A stretch of 64,000 bases of DNA from Paracoccaceae bacterium (GCA_028284705.1 JANQRE010000010.1:184301-248300), one strand, 5' to 3'; positions 34,498-43,840 are shown, numbered from the stretch's first letter. Notes: generated from the sequence alone by a model not told the origin. A program made the numbers and translations.

Positions 34498-35283
34498 TCA
34501 ATACCGCACCACGGTGCGGCTCTCGATGCTTTTGCGAACGCTCTTGATACTCTCATCCTCAACCAGATCGATCGCACTGTGACCAATCGAGGCACGACCG
34601 CGGTTATCGTAAATGTTAAAGAACGCAACCTCGTCGGGCGTCATCCGCGATCGGTAGAGCCATTCGTGCTCATCGCTTGCCGCAAGGCCCATGATCTGCC
34701 CGCGCCGATCCGGGTAGATCAAGTCGATCAGTATCCAATCCTCCGACTTGACGGTGGAGGGGCGCACAAAGCCCAAGGGTGCGGAATTGATGGGCTCGCC
34801 CACCGGGCGCCAGACATTGATGAATGCGTAGTGACCCGCCGACCATTCTGCCGCGCGTGCCTCCCCCAAAATGTCGACCAATCGCCCTTCGGCACCTTCT
34901 GTGCTGTAATCACTGTGTACATTGCGCGCGGGTTTCCGGTCGGACTCTGGATCGTCCTCGCGAAGAGTGTGATCAAATACGACCACCTCGCTTGCATTAA
35001 GTGCCGACTTTAGCAACGCGGTCAGTTCCTGATCATACACGCTTTGCCAGTCAGTTCCCGAGAAATCGGTCACCATCGTTGGGAATACCTGAAATGCAAC
35101 GCTATCTTGCTCGAAAGTTACGCCGATATCTCCGCTGCGCAGGTCTCCAAGTTCAATGACTGTCGGGACCAATTCGGGCGAGACCAACCGTCCCAGCACC
35201 CCTCCAGCATCGATTTCAAACGCTTGCCTTTCAGCTTTGTGCTCGTGGTAGTTTACTGTTCCGAAGCGCGACATCGTCTGCAT
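34498..35283 (-). CDS. CmcJ/NvfI-family oxygenase
   Basis: Encodes 261 residues. The pattern VHSDYS (a His-x-Asp metal pair) near residue 122, followed by FINVWRPVG, then DWILIDLIYPDRRGQIMGL and HEWLYRSRMTPDEV, is characteristic of the CmcJ/NvfI family. These are non-heme iron enzymes related to fungal and bacterial tailoring oxygenases. The second metal His and the Arg near the C-terminus are consistent with 2-oxoglutarate use. The first ATG was used; an ATG three codons later is possible. It is divergent from the LysR gene across 99 bases that carry repeated motifs, the usual arrangement for a LysR target. Confidence 0.85.
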   Translation of the reverse strand: MQTMSRFGTVNYHEHKAERQAFEIDAGGVLGRLVSPELVPTVIELGDLRSGDIGVTFEQDSVAFQVFPTMVTDFSGTDWQSVYDQELTALLKSALNASEVVVFDHTLREDDPESDRKPARNVHSDYSTEGAEGRLVDILGEARAAEWSAGHYAFINVWRPVGEPINSAPLGFVRPSTVKSEDWILIDLIYPDRRGQIMGLAASDEHEWLYRSRMTPDEVAFFNIYDNRGRASIGHSAIDLVEDESIKSVRKSIESRTVVRY

Positions 35284-35319
35284 TCCCGTCCAATTCTCGT
35301 CTCGAACGCAGAGATACCC

Positions 35320-35378
35320 ATTGAATTATGGATATAAATGGTCAATCTGGTGATTTAGAATTCGGTTTTTGGATATAA
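35320..35378. promoter_or_regulatory. candidate LysR binding region with direct and inverted repeats
   Basis: Between the divergent oxygenase and LysR genes, TGGATATAA occurs at 35329-35337 and again at 35370-35378, 41 bases apart (close to four helical turns). Each copy is preceded by GAATT. ATTGA (35320-35324) and TCAAT (35342-35346) form an inverted pair around the first copy. The DNA is AT-rich compared with its neighbours. This fits recognition and activation sites for the adjacent LysR-type protein; which bases are bound is unknown. Confidence 0.5.
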
Positions 35379-35382
35379 TTAA

Positions 35383-36288
35383 ATGGATACAGATGCTTTG
35401 CGGCTCTTTGTGCGAGCGGCCGAAAAACTGAACATAAGCGCAGCTGGACGAGACCTCGGCTTGGCCCCGGCCGTCTCAAGCGCTCGGCTCGCTAAGCTTG
35501 AGCAAACAGTCGGGGCCGACTTGCTCCACCGATCCACACGCAGGGTCTCTCTCTCATTGGAGGGTGCCGACTTTTTACCCTATGCGCGCGAAATCCTGGC
35601 CCAAGAAGACGCCGCTCTCGCGGCCTTGGGTAAGGGGCTAGCCGAGGCCCGAGGCACGCTGAGGTTCACTGCGCCAAGCACCTTCGCGCAGCTTTACCTC
35701 GCACCAATCCTGCCCCAGTTTCTCGATCTTCATCCCGGGATCACTCTGGACCTCAGGCTTTCGGACGCCGAATTCAACCTGATCGAAGGCAGCTTCGATC
35801 TGGCGCTTCGGAACATGGTGATGGAGGACTCCAGCCTCAAAGGCCGCAAGCTGGCCGACGACATTCGCGTTCTGTGCGCGTCCCCGGAGTACCTTAAAAT
35901 GTCAGGCACGCCTCGGAATCCGGAAGACCTGACGCAGCACCAGCTGATCGCATTCAGAGATTTGAACCCGAAGCGGCTTCTCGGACCAAATGGACGACAA
36001 GCGGAATTCGATCCCCGCCGAAGCCACAGTCGCCTGATCGTAGACAATGGCCTTAACCAGAAAGTTGCAACGATCAACCACGCGGGCATATCGATGAACT
36101 CGTTGTGGAGTGTCCACAAGGAACTGCGCGATGGTCAGCTTACCCGGGTACTTCCTGATTGGAAGGCTCACGAAAACTCCGCCCTGTGGCTCGTCTACCC
36201 GAAATCAAATGTGATATCTGTGAAGGTCCGTGTCCTGATCGACTTTCTCTTGGAACGAATAAACCGGGGAAGGGATTGGGAGCTGTAG
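35383..36288 (+). CDS. LysR-family transcriptional regulator
   Basis: Encodes 301 residues. The N-terminal winged helix-turn-helix is visible (LRLFVRAAEKLNISAAGRDL, then SSARLAKLEQTVGADLLHRS followed by TRRVSLSLEG). A LysR effector domain starts at about residue 90 (GTLRFTAPSTFAQLYLAPIL). It is divergent from the CmcJ-like oxygenase and is probably activated by a pathway compound. It may also control the amidohydrolase operon 0.7 kb downstream. The ATG sits 5 bases after one copy of the upstream direct repeat, so it could repress itself. Confidence 0.93.
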   Translation: MDTDALRLFVRAAEKLNISAAGRDLGLAPAVSSARLAKLEQTVGADLLHRSTRRVSLSLEGADFLPYAREILAQEDAALAALGKGLAEARGTLRFTAPSTFAQLYLAPILPQFLDLHPGITLDLRLSDAEFNLIEGSFDLALRNMVMEDSSLKGRKLADDIRVLCASPEYLKMSGTPRNPEDLTQHQLIAFRDLNPKRLLGPNGRQAEFDPRRSHSRLIVDNGLNQKVATINHAGISMNSLWSVHKELRDGQLTRVLPDWKAHENSALWLVYPKSNVISVKVRVLIDFLLERINRGRDWEL

Positions 36289-36498
36289 TGGAGCCGTTAA
36301 GAATGAGCGGCGCGATCGGATTCCTCCACGGCCCCCGCTTTTCCCATTACTGATAAGAAAACCCAGCATAACCAAAAAGTTAATTGTGTGTATGAGCGGT
36401 TCCAGAGCTGATAGCGAAGGTTACAGATGTCGCGCGTGAGGCTCAATTTTCAGCGTGCCGGATTTAGTGAAGTCGCGGCACATCAGCTTCAGCCCGCT

Positions 36499-36888
36499 CT
36501 ACTCCGCGGCGGCCAGAACTTCGATCTCAACCTTGAACTCTGCGCGTGTAAATCCGGATACGATCAGCAGTGTTGAACTTGGCAACCGGTCGACATCCGC
36601 CAGAAACGCATCCCGCGCGCGCATGTAACCTTTCATGTGAGACCGGTCCGTCACATAGGCCGAAATATGGGCGATATCAGTCGGTGTCATGTGCGCTTCG
36701 GCCAGTATCTCCCGGATGTTTTCAAAACAAATCTCGGCTTGTTCCTCGGCGTCCTCAGGAACGGTTTCATCGGCGCGAATCCCCAACTGGCCGGACGTTT
36801 GAACCAGCCGCCAATGGGCCGGAATTTCCACGCCATGGGCATAACGTGCGAAGGGAGCGTGGATGGATTTTGGAGTTAACTCTTTCAT
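36499..36888 (-). CDS. RidA-family (YjgF/UK114) protein
   Basis: Encodes 129 residues. It shows the RidA layout: YAHGVEIP and VQTSGQLGI near the N-terminus, QAEICFENIREILAEAHM in the middle, AYVTDRSHM and a C-terminal VIVSGFTRAEFKVEIEVLAA (here LLIVSGFTR). The Arg that binds the substrate carboxylate in true imine deaminases is at about 115, in the FTR segment, so activity is plausible. RidA proteins hydrolyse reactive enamines or imines; many sit in catabolic operons for N-compounds. It is divergent from the amidotransferase-headed operon across 128 bases. Confidence 0.9.
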   Translation of the reverse strand: MKELTPKSIHAPFARYAHGVEIPAHWRLVQTSGQLGIRADETVPEDAEEQAEICFENIREILAEAHMTPTDIAHISAYVTDRSHMKGYMRARDAFLADVDRLPSSTLLIVSGFTRAEFKVEIEVLAAAE

Positions 36889-37016
36889 TTTTCGTTTCTT
36901 TTCCTGATGCCCATTTGGGCTTGTAAGAGTTCGGATTCTTTGCGACGATCTTTCTTAATCTCTGGCACGGATCAATCCCAAGGGCCACGCAAGTCTCGTT
37001 CTTTGAAAGGGAACAG

Positions 37017-37715
37017 ATGGGAAAGCGTGTTCTTTTGGTGCGCCATGGCCATGAGCCTGCCGACGACCGGGTTGTGACTTGGGCGACGCAGGCCGGCTAT
37101 GAGATCGATACCCGCAAACCCTTTGCCGGCGATCTCTTGGGCGATGTGACGGATGATTTGGCGGGCACAGTGATCTATGGCGGATTGTTCAATGCCTATG
37201 ACACAGAACTACATCCCTTCCTGAACGAAGAATATCGCTGGATCGAGGCCTGCCTTGACGCGAATGTTCCGATGCTTGGTCTCTGTCAGGGCGCGCAGCA
37301 GATTGCCCGCCATCTGGGAGCCTGGGTTGGTGCCAAACCGCATGAGATTTTTGAATTCGGCTATCACCGGATTGATCCAGTTCCGGGTTCGGATGGTTTT
37401 CTGGACGGCCCGATCTGGGTCACCCAGGCGCATTTTCACACCTTCGATCTGCCGGAGGGGGCGGTGCACCTTGCGCGGAGTGAAACGTACGAAAATCAGG
37501 CGTTTCGATATGGCGACCATGTCTATGGCTTCCAGTTTCACCCCGAGGTGACCATCGAGGGATTCCGACGTTGGCAGGTCGGCAAAGAAGAACTCTATGG
37601 CCGTCCCGGCGTGCAGCCGTTGGAAGAACAGACGCGTTTGATGCATCTCCACGATGCGGCGCAAGCGACGTGGTTTTACGGTTTTCTGGACCGATTTCTG
37701 GGGGCTGCGGCATGA
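37017..37715 (+). CDS. class I glutamine amidotransferase-like protein
   Basis: Encodes 232 residues. The triad is complete: nucleophile C90 in LGLCQGAQ, and H175/E177 in FQFHPEV. Length fits stand-alone class I amidotransferases such as gamma-glutamyl hydrolases of polyamine pathways (PuuD is a different subclass). The synthetase partner that would use the ammonia is absent, so it may act as an amidase or gamma-glutamyl hydrolase on its own substrate. AAAGGGAACAG lies before the ATG. It overlaps the creatininase-like gene by 4 bases and opens the five-gene coupled operon. Confidence 0.87.
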   Translation: MGKRVLLVRHGHEPADDRVVTWATQAGYEIDTRKPFAGDLLGDVTDDLAGTVIYGGLFNAYDTELHPFLNEEYRWIEACLDANVPMLGLCQGAQQIARHLGAWVGAKPHEIFEFGYHRIDPVPGSDGFLDGPIWVTQAHFHTFDLPEGAVHLARSETYENQAFRYGDHVYGFQFHPEVTIEGFRRWQVGKEELYGRPGVQPLEEQTRLMHLHDAAQATWFYGFLDRFLGAAA

Positions 37716-38506
37716 GCGTTCAGGGATATTGGGCCGACCTGCCATCGCGGGCTTTTGATGACCTGCCGGAGGATATGGTCGCTGTTCTGCCGCTGGGCGC
37801 GATTGAACAGCATGGTCCACATCTGCCGGTGTCGGTGGATCGTGACCTCATCGATGCGGTTGTCTCGAACACACTTGATGCATTGGAGCCGGATCAGAAC
37901 GTGCTGATCCTGCCGACGCTTTCGGTCACAAAAAGCGGCGAACATAGCCAGTTCCCCGGCACCTTGTCCTTATCGCCCGAAACGCTGCTTGCCGTGTTGC
38001 GTGATATCGCGGCCTCGGTCGCGCGCGCAGGCATTCTGCGTCTTGTGCTCTTCAATGCGCATGGCGGCAATACGGCGGCGCTCGACATCGCGGCGCGCGA
38101 AATGCGGATTGCGCATGAGATGATTGTCGTCACCTGTTCCTGGTTCGGATTTGCCGACTATGAGGGCGTGATCGCGCCGGAGGAGCTAACACATGACATT
38201 CACGCGGGCCGGATCGAGACATCGGCGATGCTCGCCACGCGGCCTGATCTGGTGAACATGGAACTGGCGGAGAACTTCGTTACAGAAGCCGAGATTTGGG
38301 CAAGCGAGTTCCCGGATATCGGGTTGTCCGGGCAACCGGCGCGTCCGGGGTGGATTGCGACGGATTTGAACAGCAAAGGCGCCTGCGGGAATGCGTCGAA
38401 AGCCACGGCAGAGGTCGGAGAGCATCTGCTGAGCACCGCCGCGACCCGTTTTGCCAAGTTCCTTCAGAGTTTCGCGCGGTTCGATCATCGGGGGACAGGG
38501 CGATGA
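37712..38506 (+). CDS. creatininase-family amidohydrolase
   Basis: Encodes 264 residues from the ATG in the ATGA overlap; a long upstream extension would lie inside the previous gene. Metal-binding and family motifs are clear: PLGAIEQHGPHLPVSVD near residue 27, then SGEHSQFPGTLSL, FNAHGGNTAA and the distal DIHAGRIETSAML. Family members (creatininase, formamide hydrolases of coenzyme F420/PQQ-type pathways) open cyclic or linear amides using two metal ions. Substrate unknown, but it is ATGA-coupled on both sides to amidotransferase and amidohydrolase genes, so it probably opens an N-containing ring or amide. Confidence 0.87.
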   Translation: MSVQGYWADLPSRAFDDLPEDMVAVLPLGAIEQHGPHLPVSVDRDLIDAVVSNTLDALEPDQNVLILPTLSVTKSGEHSQFPGTLSLSPETLLAVLRDIAASVARAGILRLVLFNAHGGNTAALDIAAREMRIAHEMIVVTCSWFGFADYEGVIAPEELTHDIHAGRIETSAMLATRPDLVNMELAENFVTEAEIWASEFPDIGLSGQPARPGWIATDLNSKGACGNASKATAEVGEHLLSTAATRFAKFLQSFARFDHRGTGR

Positions 38507-39747
38507 ACCGAATGGCACAACCCGAGATGCGGTTGCGCGACGTGCGGGTTCCGCGTTCGCTTCTCTCCTCGCCCGACGCGCTGGGAGGTCGGATTAACGG
38601 GCCCTATCTCAGTGGCGATCTGATCTTTCGGGACGGAAAAGTCGCAGGCTTGGAGCGGGGCACGACCAGCGTTGCCCGGCGATTGGTCATTCCGAAACTG
38701 GTCGAGCCGCATGTGCATCTCGACAAGTGCCACACGGTGGATCGGCTGCCGCAATTGGGCGGGGATCTGCGGGCTGCGATAGAGGCTCAATCGGCGGACA
38801 AAGCCAACTGGACCGAGGCGGATTTGAGCGAGAGAGCGACACGCGGGGTACGTGAATTGATTGCCTCGGGATGCGGGGTGGCCCGCAGCCATGTGGATTG
38901 GCCGTCGGGGCCCGCCGCGCTGACCCCGCCGATCTCCTGGCATGTGATGCGCGAGATCGCCGAGGAGTTTGCACCTGCTCTTGAGCTGCAACTCGCTCCA
39001 CTTGTGTCTCTTTCTGATTTGGAGGACCCAAATATTGGCGCCGCGATTGCTGAAGAAACCGCACGTATCGGCGGGGCGCTTGGCTCTTTTGTCCTCGACC
39101 AGCCGAACCGGCGTGCGGGCATTACAGCGGCGTTCAAACTTGCTGATCGTTATGGTCTGCCGCTGGATTTTCATGTCGATGAGGGGCTCGCAGAGGGGCT
39201 CGATGGGTTGTCGCTGATCGCTGAGATCGCCATCGAGACCGGGTTCGAGGGTCCGATCCTCTGCGGCCATGCCTGCAGTTTGATGAACCTCGACGGATCC
39301 GACCTGGACCGTGTGCTGGAGCAGGTACGCCGGGCGGGCATATCGGTGGCGGTTCTCCCGACAACGAACCTCTATTTGCAGGGGCGCGGGGCGACAACGC
39401 CGGATCGGCGCGGTGTGACGCGGGTCCGGGAATTGCTGGCGGCGGGCGTGCCGGTTGTCGCGGGAACGGATAATGTGCGCGACGCCTTCTGCCCGACCGG
39501 CGCGCATGATCCGATTGCGTCTTTGTCGCTTGCTGTTCTGGCCGCCCATCTCGACCCGCCCCTCGCCGAGTTCTTGCCGATGATCACGACAGGTGCGGCA
39601 TCGGCGCTTGGTCGCAAACCAACATTTGTGGACGGGGCAGCGCCGTCCGATCTGTTAATCTGCGAGGTCGGTTCAACATCCGAGCTGCTCACCAGATCGA
39701 CACCGCTGCGGCCCGTCGCGGATATCCTTGAGGACGAAATTCAATGA
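38503..39747 (+). CDS. cytosine-deaminase-like amidohydrolase
   Basis: Encodes 414 residues. The amidohydrolase barrel motifs are present: metal HxH in VEPHVHLDKC near residue 67, DFHVDEG near 225 (third metal His plus a catalytic Glu), FGHACSL near 262, and the metal Asp in GTDNVRDAF near 325. The D-N pair and the HVHLDK opening resemble cytosine deaminase and related N-heterocycle deaminases such as isocytosine or creatinine deaminases. It is coupled by ATGA to the creatininase-like gene and to the FAD oxidoreductase. Probably a cytosolic enzyme releasing ammonia from a ring; the substrate is not inferable. Confidence 0.88.
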   Translation: MNRMAQPEMRLRDVRVPRSLLSSPDALGGRINGPYLSGDLIFRDGKVAGLERGTTSVARRLVIPKLVEPHVHLDKCHTVDRLPQLGGDLRAAIEAQSADKANWTEADLSERATRGVRELIASGCGVARSHVDWPSGPAALTPPISWHVMREIAEEFAPALELQLAPLVSLSDLEDPNIGAAIAEETARIGGALGSFVLDQPNRRAGITAAFKLADRYGLPLDFHVDEGLAEGLDGLSLIAEIAIETGFEGPILCGHACSLMNLDGSDLDRVLEQVRRAGISVAVLPTTNLYLQGRGATTPDRRGVTRVRELLAAGVPVVAGTDNVRDAFCPTGAHDPIASLSLAVLAAHLDPPLAEFLPMITTGAASALGRKPTFVDGAAPSDLLICEVGSTSELLTRSTPLRPVADILEDEIQ

Positions 39748-41150
39748 CTTCGATTTCTGGAAAAACGACCATCGACTGGGCGGCTTTCGCCAAGCAGCTT
39801 GCCCCGGTTGAGGTGATTGACGAGCCCGTGCTGGTCAAGAAACGATCCCGCGACTTTTTCTGGTACAGCCCGATCCTGAACGAGGACCTCAAACGCTGTT
39901 TCGGCGATCTGGTCGCTGTTCCCAAATCCCGGGAGGAACTGCGTCATTGCCTCAAACTGGCCTATGAGGCGGAGGTGCCGGTCGTGGTGCGCGGCGGTGG
40001 AACCGGGAACTACGGCCAATCCGTGCCGGTTGACGGTGGCTTGATCATCGAGACAACCGCCATGGCGAACGTGCTTGAGATCGGCGAGGGCTTTGTCCGG
40101 GCGGAAGCCGGCGCGTTGATGGTCGATGTGAACGCAGCACTAAAGGACCACGGCTGGGAAATGGCGATGTTCCCCTCAACGCAAGACATCGCGACAATCG
40201 GCGGCTTCATTGCCGGGGGGTCGATGGGCATTGGATCACTGGCCACGGGCGCCCTGCGCGAGCCGGGAAACATGCTGGAACTGAAGGTCATGTCCGCTGA
40301 GGCGGAGCCGCGCGAAATCACTTTCTCGGGCGAGGATATCATGCGTGTCCACCATGCTTGGGGACTCAACGGGGTCATCACCGAGGTGAAATTGAGGACC
40401 GTGCCAACCCGGAACTGGATCGCCTGCATGGCAACCTTCGACACCTATTCCAGTGCCTATCGAGCCGGTCTCGCGATTGCCAACTCTGACGAAATGGCGC
40501 CGAAACTTGCCAGTGTCGTCGATGCCCGTATCTGCGCCTATTTTCCGAGGTTGAAGGGCCATGTGCGCGACGATCACGCGCTTCTGGTCGCCTTGGTTCC
40601 CGCCGAAGATATGCAGCACTTCCGTGGGGTGATCTCCGACCACAAAGGGCAAGTCGATCAGGCGCTGACAGATGCCGAGCGCAAGGCGCTTGGCCTGCCG
40701 CATGTGTTTGAGTTCTGCTACAATCACACGACGCTTCAGGTCCTGAAATCGGATCGCTCCGCGACCTACCAGCAGATAGGAGTGCCGGATGTGGATGATG
40801 TGGCGGCGATTGAGCGGCTGCGCGATGAGCTTGGAGAGGTGGCCTGGACCCACCACGAGTTTGCGCGTCTCGACGGCAAGGTGATCGCGATTGATCTGCC
40901 GATCATCTGGTTCAAGTCACCCGAGCAACTGGAAGAGATCAACGAAATTTATCGCAGGCACGGGTTCGCGGTTTATGACGCGCATACCTCAAAAGTCGAG
41001 CGCGGCGGGCTGCAAAATGCCGATTACAAACATCTGGCGTGGAAAAAGCGCCTGGACCCCAAGGGGCTTCTGAACAGCTCCAAATCCGCCGCGTGGGATC
41101 TGGTCAAGGACCTCACCCCTGAAGACATTGATGCAAAGGCCGTTCAATGA
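39744..41150 (+). CDS. FAD-binding oxidoreductase (PCMH type)
   Basis: Encodes 468 residues. The FAD-binding PCMH fold is marked by VVVRGGGTGNYGQSVPVDGG (about 74-93), FPSTQDIATIGGFIAGGSMG (about 140-160) and HAWGLNGVITEVKL (about 208-221). No signal peptide or iron-sulfur domain. It is related to glycolate/lactate oxidase-type and berberine-bridge-type enzymes, but the C-terminal cap is not close to any well-known one. It probably dehydrogenates or oxidises a hydroxyl or amine intermediate. ATGA overlaps connect it to the amidohydrolase and the dioxygenase. Confidence 0.88.
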   Translation: MTSISGKTTIDWAAFAKQLAPVEVIDEPVLVKKRSRDFFWYSPILNEDLKRCFGDLVAVPKSREELRHCLKLAYEAEVPVVVRGGGTGNYGQSVPVDGGLIIETTAMANVLEIGEGFVRAEAGALMVDVNAALKDHGWEMAMFPSTQDIATIGGFIAGGSMGIGSLATGALREPGNMLELKVMSAEAEPREITFSGEDIMRVHHAWGLNGVITEVKLRTVPTRNWIACMATFDTYSSAYRAGLAIANSDEMAPKLASVVDARICAYFPRLKGHVRDDHALLVALVPAEDMQHFRGVISDHKGQVDQALTDAERKALGLPHVFEFCYNHTTLQVLKSDRSATYQQIGVPDVDDVAAIERLRDELGEVAWTHHEFARLDGKVIAIDLPIIWFKSPEQLEEINEIYRRHGFAVYDAHTSKVERGGLQNADYKHLAWKKRLDPKGLLNSSKSAAWDLVKDLTPEDIDAKAVQ

Positions 41151-42055
41151 GCATTTCAACACAGCCGCTGACAGGCACATTCGGGGTCTCGGTATCGGGT
41201 CTCGATCTGCAAGACGTAGCCAGAGGACAGGGGTTCGGTGACCTCCGATCTCTATTCGAAGAGCATTCGGCCCTGCTTTTTCGCGATCAGACGGTGACTG
41301 ACGACGATCATCTGGCCATCGCGCAGATGTTCGGCCCCATCGAGGACCGGCTGGCCGATGAGCGCAAGCCGGGTGAAGCCTACGAAGTGCCGCGCGTCTC
41401 CAACGTGCGAGACGATGGCGCGGTCACTGCAGCCGACGATCTGCACACGCTCAACCTGAAGTCAAATTTTCTGTGGCACGCGGACAGCACATTCCTGCCG
41501 GTCCCGGCGCTCACCAACATCCTGATTGGTCGCGTGGTCACGACAACCGGCGGTGCGACGGAGCTTGCCTCCACACGTGCTGCTTGGGCAGCGATGCCCG
41601 AAGAACTCAAAACGCGCGTCCGGGGGCGTGGCATCTGGCACAAATACAGCCATTCGCGTGCGAAAATTTCGCCGGAATTGGCGAAGCTGCCGATGTTCAA
41701 CAAATGGCCGGACCAGCACTGGAATTCTATCTGGACCAATCCCGTCAATGGGCGCGAGGCGTTGTACATCGCAAGCCACGCCTACGCGATTGACGGCTAC
41801 GACGCGCCGGAAAGCAAAGCGCTTCTGGAGGAATTATTCGCCTTCTGCACGCAGCCTCACTTCACCTATTCTCACCAATGGGCTGTTGGCGATGTGCTCA
41901 TTTGGGATCAGCGCGCGGTGCTCCACCGCGGCACGCCCTGGCCCTATGACCAACCCCGCACGCTTTCGAGTATCTGCACATCGGTGACCGAGGCTGACGG
42001 CCTCGACGCCATGCGCATCTCCGCGACATCAACCACAGAAGGGTCAATCCATTGA
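41147..42055 (+). CDS. TauD/TfdA-family 2-oxoglutarate-dependent dioxygenase
   Basis: Encodes 302 residues. The iron site is complete: WHADS gives H111/D113, and H260 in AVLHRGTPWPYD is the distal ligand; the Arg after DQPR (about 270) binds 2-oxoglutarate. ALLFRDQ and the TTTGGATELAS strand are family marks. Such enzymes hydroxylate next to sulfonate, amine or aryloxy groups to cleave the C-heteroatom bond. It is the last ATGA-coupled enzyme gene of the operon. The solute-binding protein starts 69 bases later, after an AGAGAGGAA ribosome site. Confidence 0.9.
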   Translation: MSISTQPLTGTFGVSVSGLDLQDVARGQGFGDLRSLFEEHSALLFRDQTVTDDDHLAIAQMFGPIEDRLADERKPGEAYEVPRVSNVRDDGAVTAADDLHTLNLKSNFLWHADSTFLPVPALTNILIGRVVTTTGGATELASTRAAWAAMPEELKTRVRGRGIWHKYSHSRAKISPELAKLPMFNKWPDQHWNSIWTNPVNGREALYIASHAYAIDGYDAPESKALLEELFAFCTQPHFTYSHQWAVGDVLIWDQRAVLHRGTPWPYDQPRTLSSICTSVTEADGLDAMRISATSTTEGSIH

Positions 42056-42124
42056 CCGGATAAGCAGGCCAACCTGCACGCCAACCCGAGGGTCCCCCTC
42101 ACGACCGAACAGAGAGGAACTGAA

Positions 42125-43786
42125 ATGACATACAAAACCCGTACCGGTAAGCCATTGCCGAAGACGATCACCAGCCAGGCGGCGAAGATCGGCAGTGATC
42201 CGATCAACCGTCGCGAATTTCTCGCGACCGCAAGCACGTTTGGCGCGACGGCCACGACCGCCTATGCGCTGCTCGGGCTGACGGCACCTGCACGCGCCGC
42301 CAGCCATGCCCAGCAGGGCGGCACCGTGCGCATCCAGATGGAGGTTATCGCGCTCAAAGACCCCCGGACCTTCGACTGGAGCCAGATCGCCAATTTCACC
42401 CGAGGATGGCTGGAATATCTCGTAACTTACGAGAATGATGGCACGTTCCTGCCGCAACTGCTGGAAAGCTGGGAGATCAACGACGATGCGACGCAATATA
42501 TCCTGAACGTCCGGCAAGGCGTGACATGGAACAACGGCGATGACTTCACCGCCCAGGACGTCGCGCGAAATATCATTAGCTGGTGTGATGAATCGGTGGA
42601 AGGAAATTCCATGGCGGGCCGGTTCAAGGTTCTTGTGGACCCCGATACCCGAAAAGCCATCGAAGGGGCGGTTGAGGTCACCGACACCCACACCGTGACC
42701 CTGAAGCTGCCGCGGCCCGACATCTCGCTGATTGCGGGGATGGCCGATTATCCGGCGGCGATTGTGCATGAAAGCTTCACTGCGGACACGATCCTGAGCA
42801 ACCCGGTGGGGACCGGTCCCTATCTGCCCGAAAGCTTCGAGGTCGGTGTTAAAGGCGTGCTGGTCCGCAATGAGGATCACAGCTGGTGGAACGCGGGCAA
42901 CGGCGCCTGGATGGACCGCGTCGAATTCATCGACTACGGGACTGATCCGTCCGCTTATGTCTCGGCGGTCGAGTCCGAAGAAATCGACATGACCTACACG
43001 ATCGAGGGCAGTTTCATCGATATCATCAGCTCTTTCGATGGCTGGGTCGAGAACGAGGTTGTCACGACCGCGACGATTGTCGTCAGGCCCAATCAGATTG
43101 CCGAGGTCGACGGTGTCCAGCCCTATGCCGACAAACGGGTGCGCCAGGCGATTACGATGGCGGTCGACAATAACGTGCTGCTGGAGCTTGGCTATGACGG
43201 GCGCGGCATTGTTGCGGAAAACCACCATGTCGGGCCGGCGCATCCCGAATATGCCGATATCGGCCCGCCAAAATATGATCCCGCCGCGGCAGCAGCACTG
43301 ATGGAAGAGGCCGGGATGATGGATTTCGAGCACGAGATCATCTCGGTGGACGATGATTGGCGCAAGAACACCACCGATGCGGTCGCCGGACAGCTGCGCG
43401 ACGCCGGATTCCAGGTGAAGCGCACGATTATCCCGGGCTCGACCTTCTGGAACGACTGGACCAAATACCCCTTCAGCTCGACGAACTGGAATGCCCGTCC
43501 TCTGGGCGTGCAGATATGGGCGCTGGCCTATCGCTCCGGCGAAGCCTGGAACGAGTTTGGCTGGGCCAATGCGGAGTTTGACGCGATCCTGGAAGAGGCG
43601 CTGGCCACCTCGGACGTGGAAGCTCGCCGCGCACTGATGGCCAAGGGTGAAAAGATCATCCAGGACGAGGGCGTGACGATCCAGCCCTATTGGCGCTCGC
43701 TTTATAACCATACGAAAGAGGGTCTTGAGGGTGGCGGTCACCACATTGCCTTTGAAGTGCGTCCGGCGGAAATACACTGGACCTGA
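42125..43786 (+). CDS. Tat-exported family 5 ABC solute-binding protein
   Basis: Encodes 553 residues. A twin-arginine leader has [10 protein letters not shown] at about residue 30 and ends near LTAPARAAS. The mature part shows family 5 (Opp/Dpp/nickel-type) features: [31 protein letters not shown] near residue 115, [12 protein letters not shown], then [21 protein letters not shown]. Its cargo is probably the N-compound degraded by the enzymes encoded upstream. No permease or ATPase genes follow; the next gene is a DUF2165 membrane protein. It must therefore share permeases encoded elsewhere, possibly the Opp-type set at 55-60 kb (inference). Confidence 0.9.
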   Translation: MTYKTRTGKPLPKTITSQAAKIGSDPINRREFLATASTFGATATTAYALLGLTAPARAASHAQQGGTVRIQMEVIALKDPRTFDWSQIANFTRGWLEYLVTYENDGTFLPQLLESWEINDDATQYILNVRQGVTWNNGDDFTAQDVARNIISWCDESVEGNSMAGRFKVLVDPDTRKAIEGAVEVTDTHTVTLKLPRPDISLIAGMADYPAAIVHESFTADTILSNPVGTGPYLPESFEVGVKGVLVRNEDHSWWNAGNGAWMDRVEFIDYGTDPSAYVSAVESEEIDMTYTIEGSFIDIISSFDGWVENEVVTTATIVVRPNQIAEVDGVQPYADKRVRQAITMAVDNNVLLELGYDGRGIVAENHHVGPAHPEYADIGPPKYDPAAAAALMEEAGMMDFEHEIISVDDDWRKNTTDAVAGQLRDAGFQVKRTIIPGSTFWNDWTKYPFSSTNWNARPLGVQIWALAYRSGEAWNEFGWANAEFDAILEEALATSDVEARRALMAKGEKIIQDEGVTIQPYWRSLYNHTKEGLEGGGHHIAFEVRPAEIHWT

Positions 43787-43794
43787 GAGGCATC

Positions 43795-43820
43795 GGCGGG
43801 CGCCAAATGAGGCGTCCGCC
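43795..43820 (+). terminator. intercistronic hairpin after the solute-binding gene
   Basis: GGCGGGCGCC, loop AAATGA, GGCGTCCGCC: a 10-base stem with one G-T pair, 8 bases after the solute-binding-protein stop. There is no T-run, so it probably stabilises the upstream mRNA or weakens read-through rather than stopping all transcripts. Confidence 0.65.
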
Positions 43821-43840
43821 AAACTGTCGAGCGATCAAGG

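Noticed and set aside
38485..39549. Antisense frame over the amidohydrolase gene
   Set aside because: Composition of a shadow frame; the sense product has all metal-binding motifs.
42044..43822. A 592-codon open frame antisense to the solute-binding-protein gene
   Set aside because: The sense strand has a Tat leader, family motifs and a ribosome site; the antisense product has none of these.
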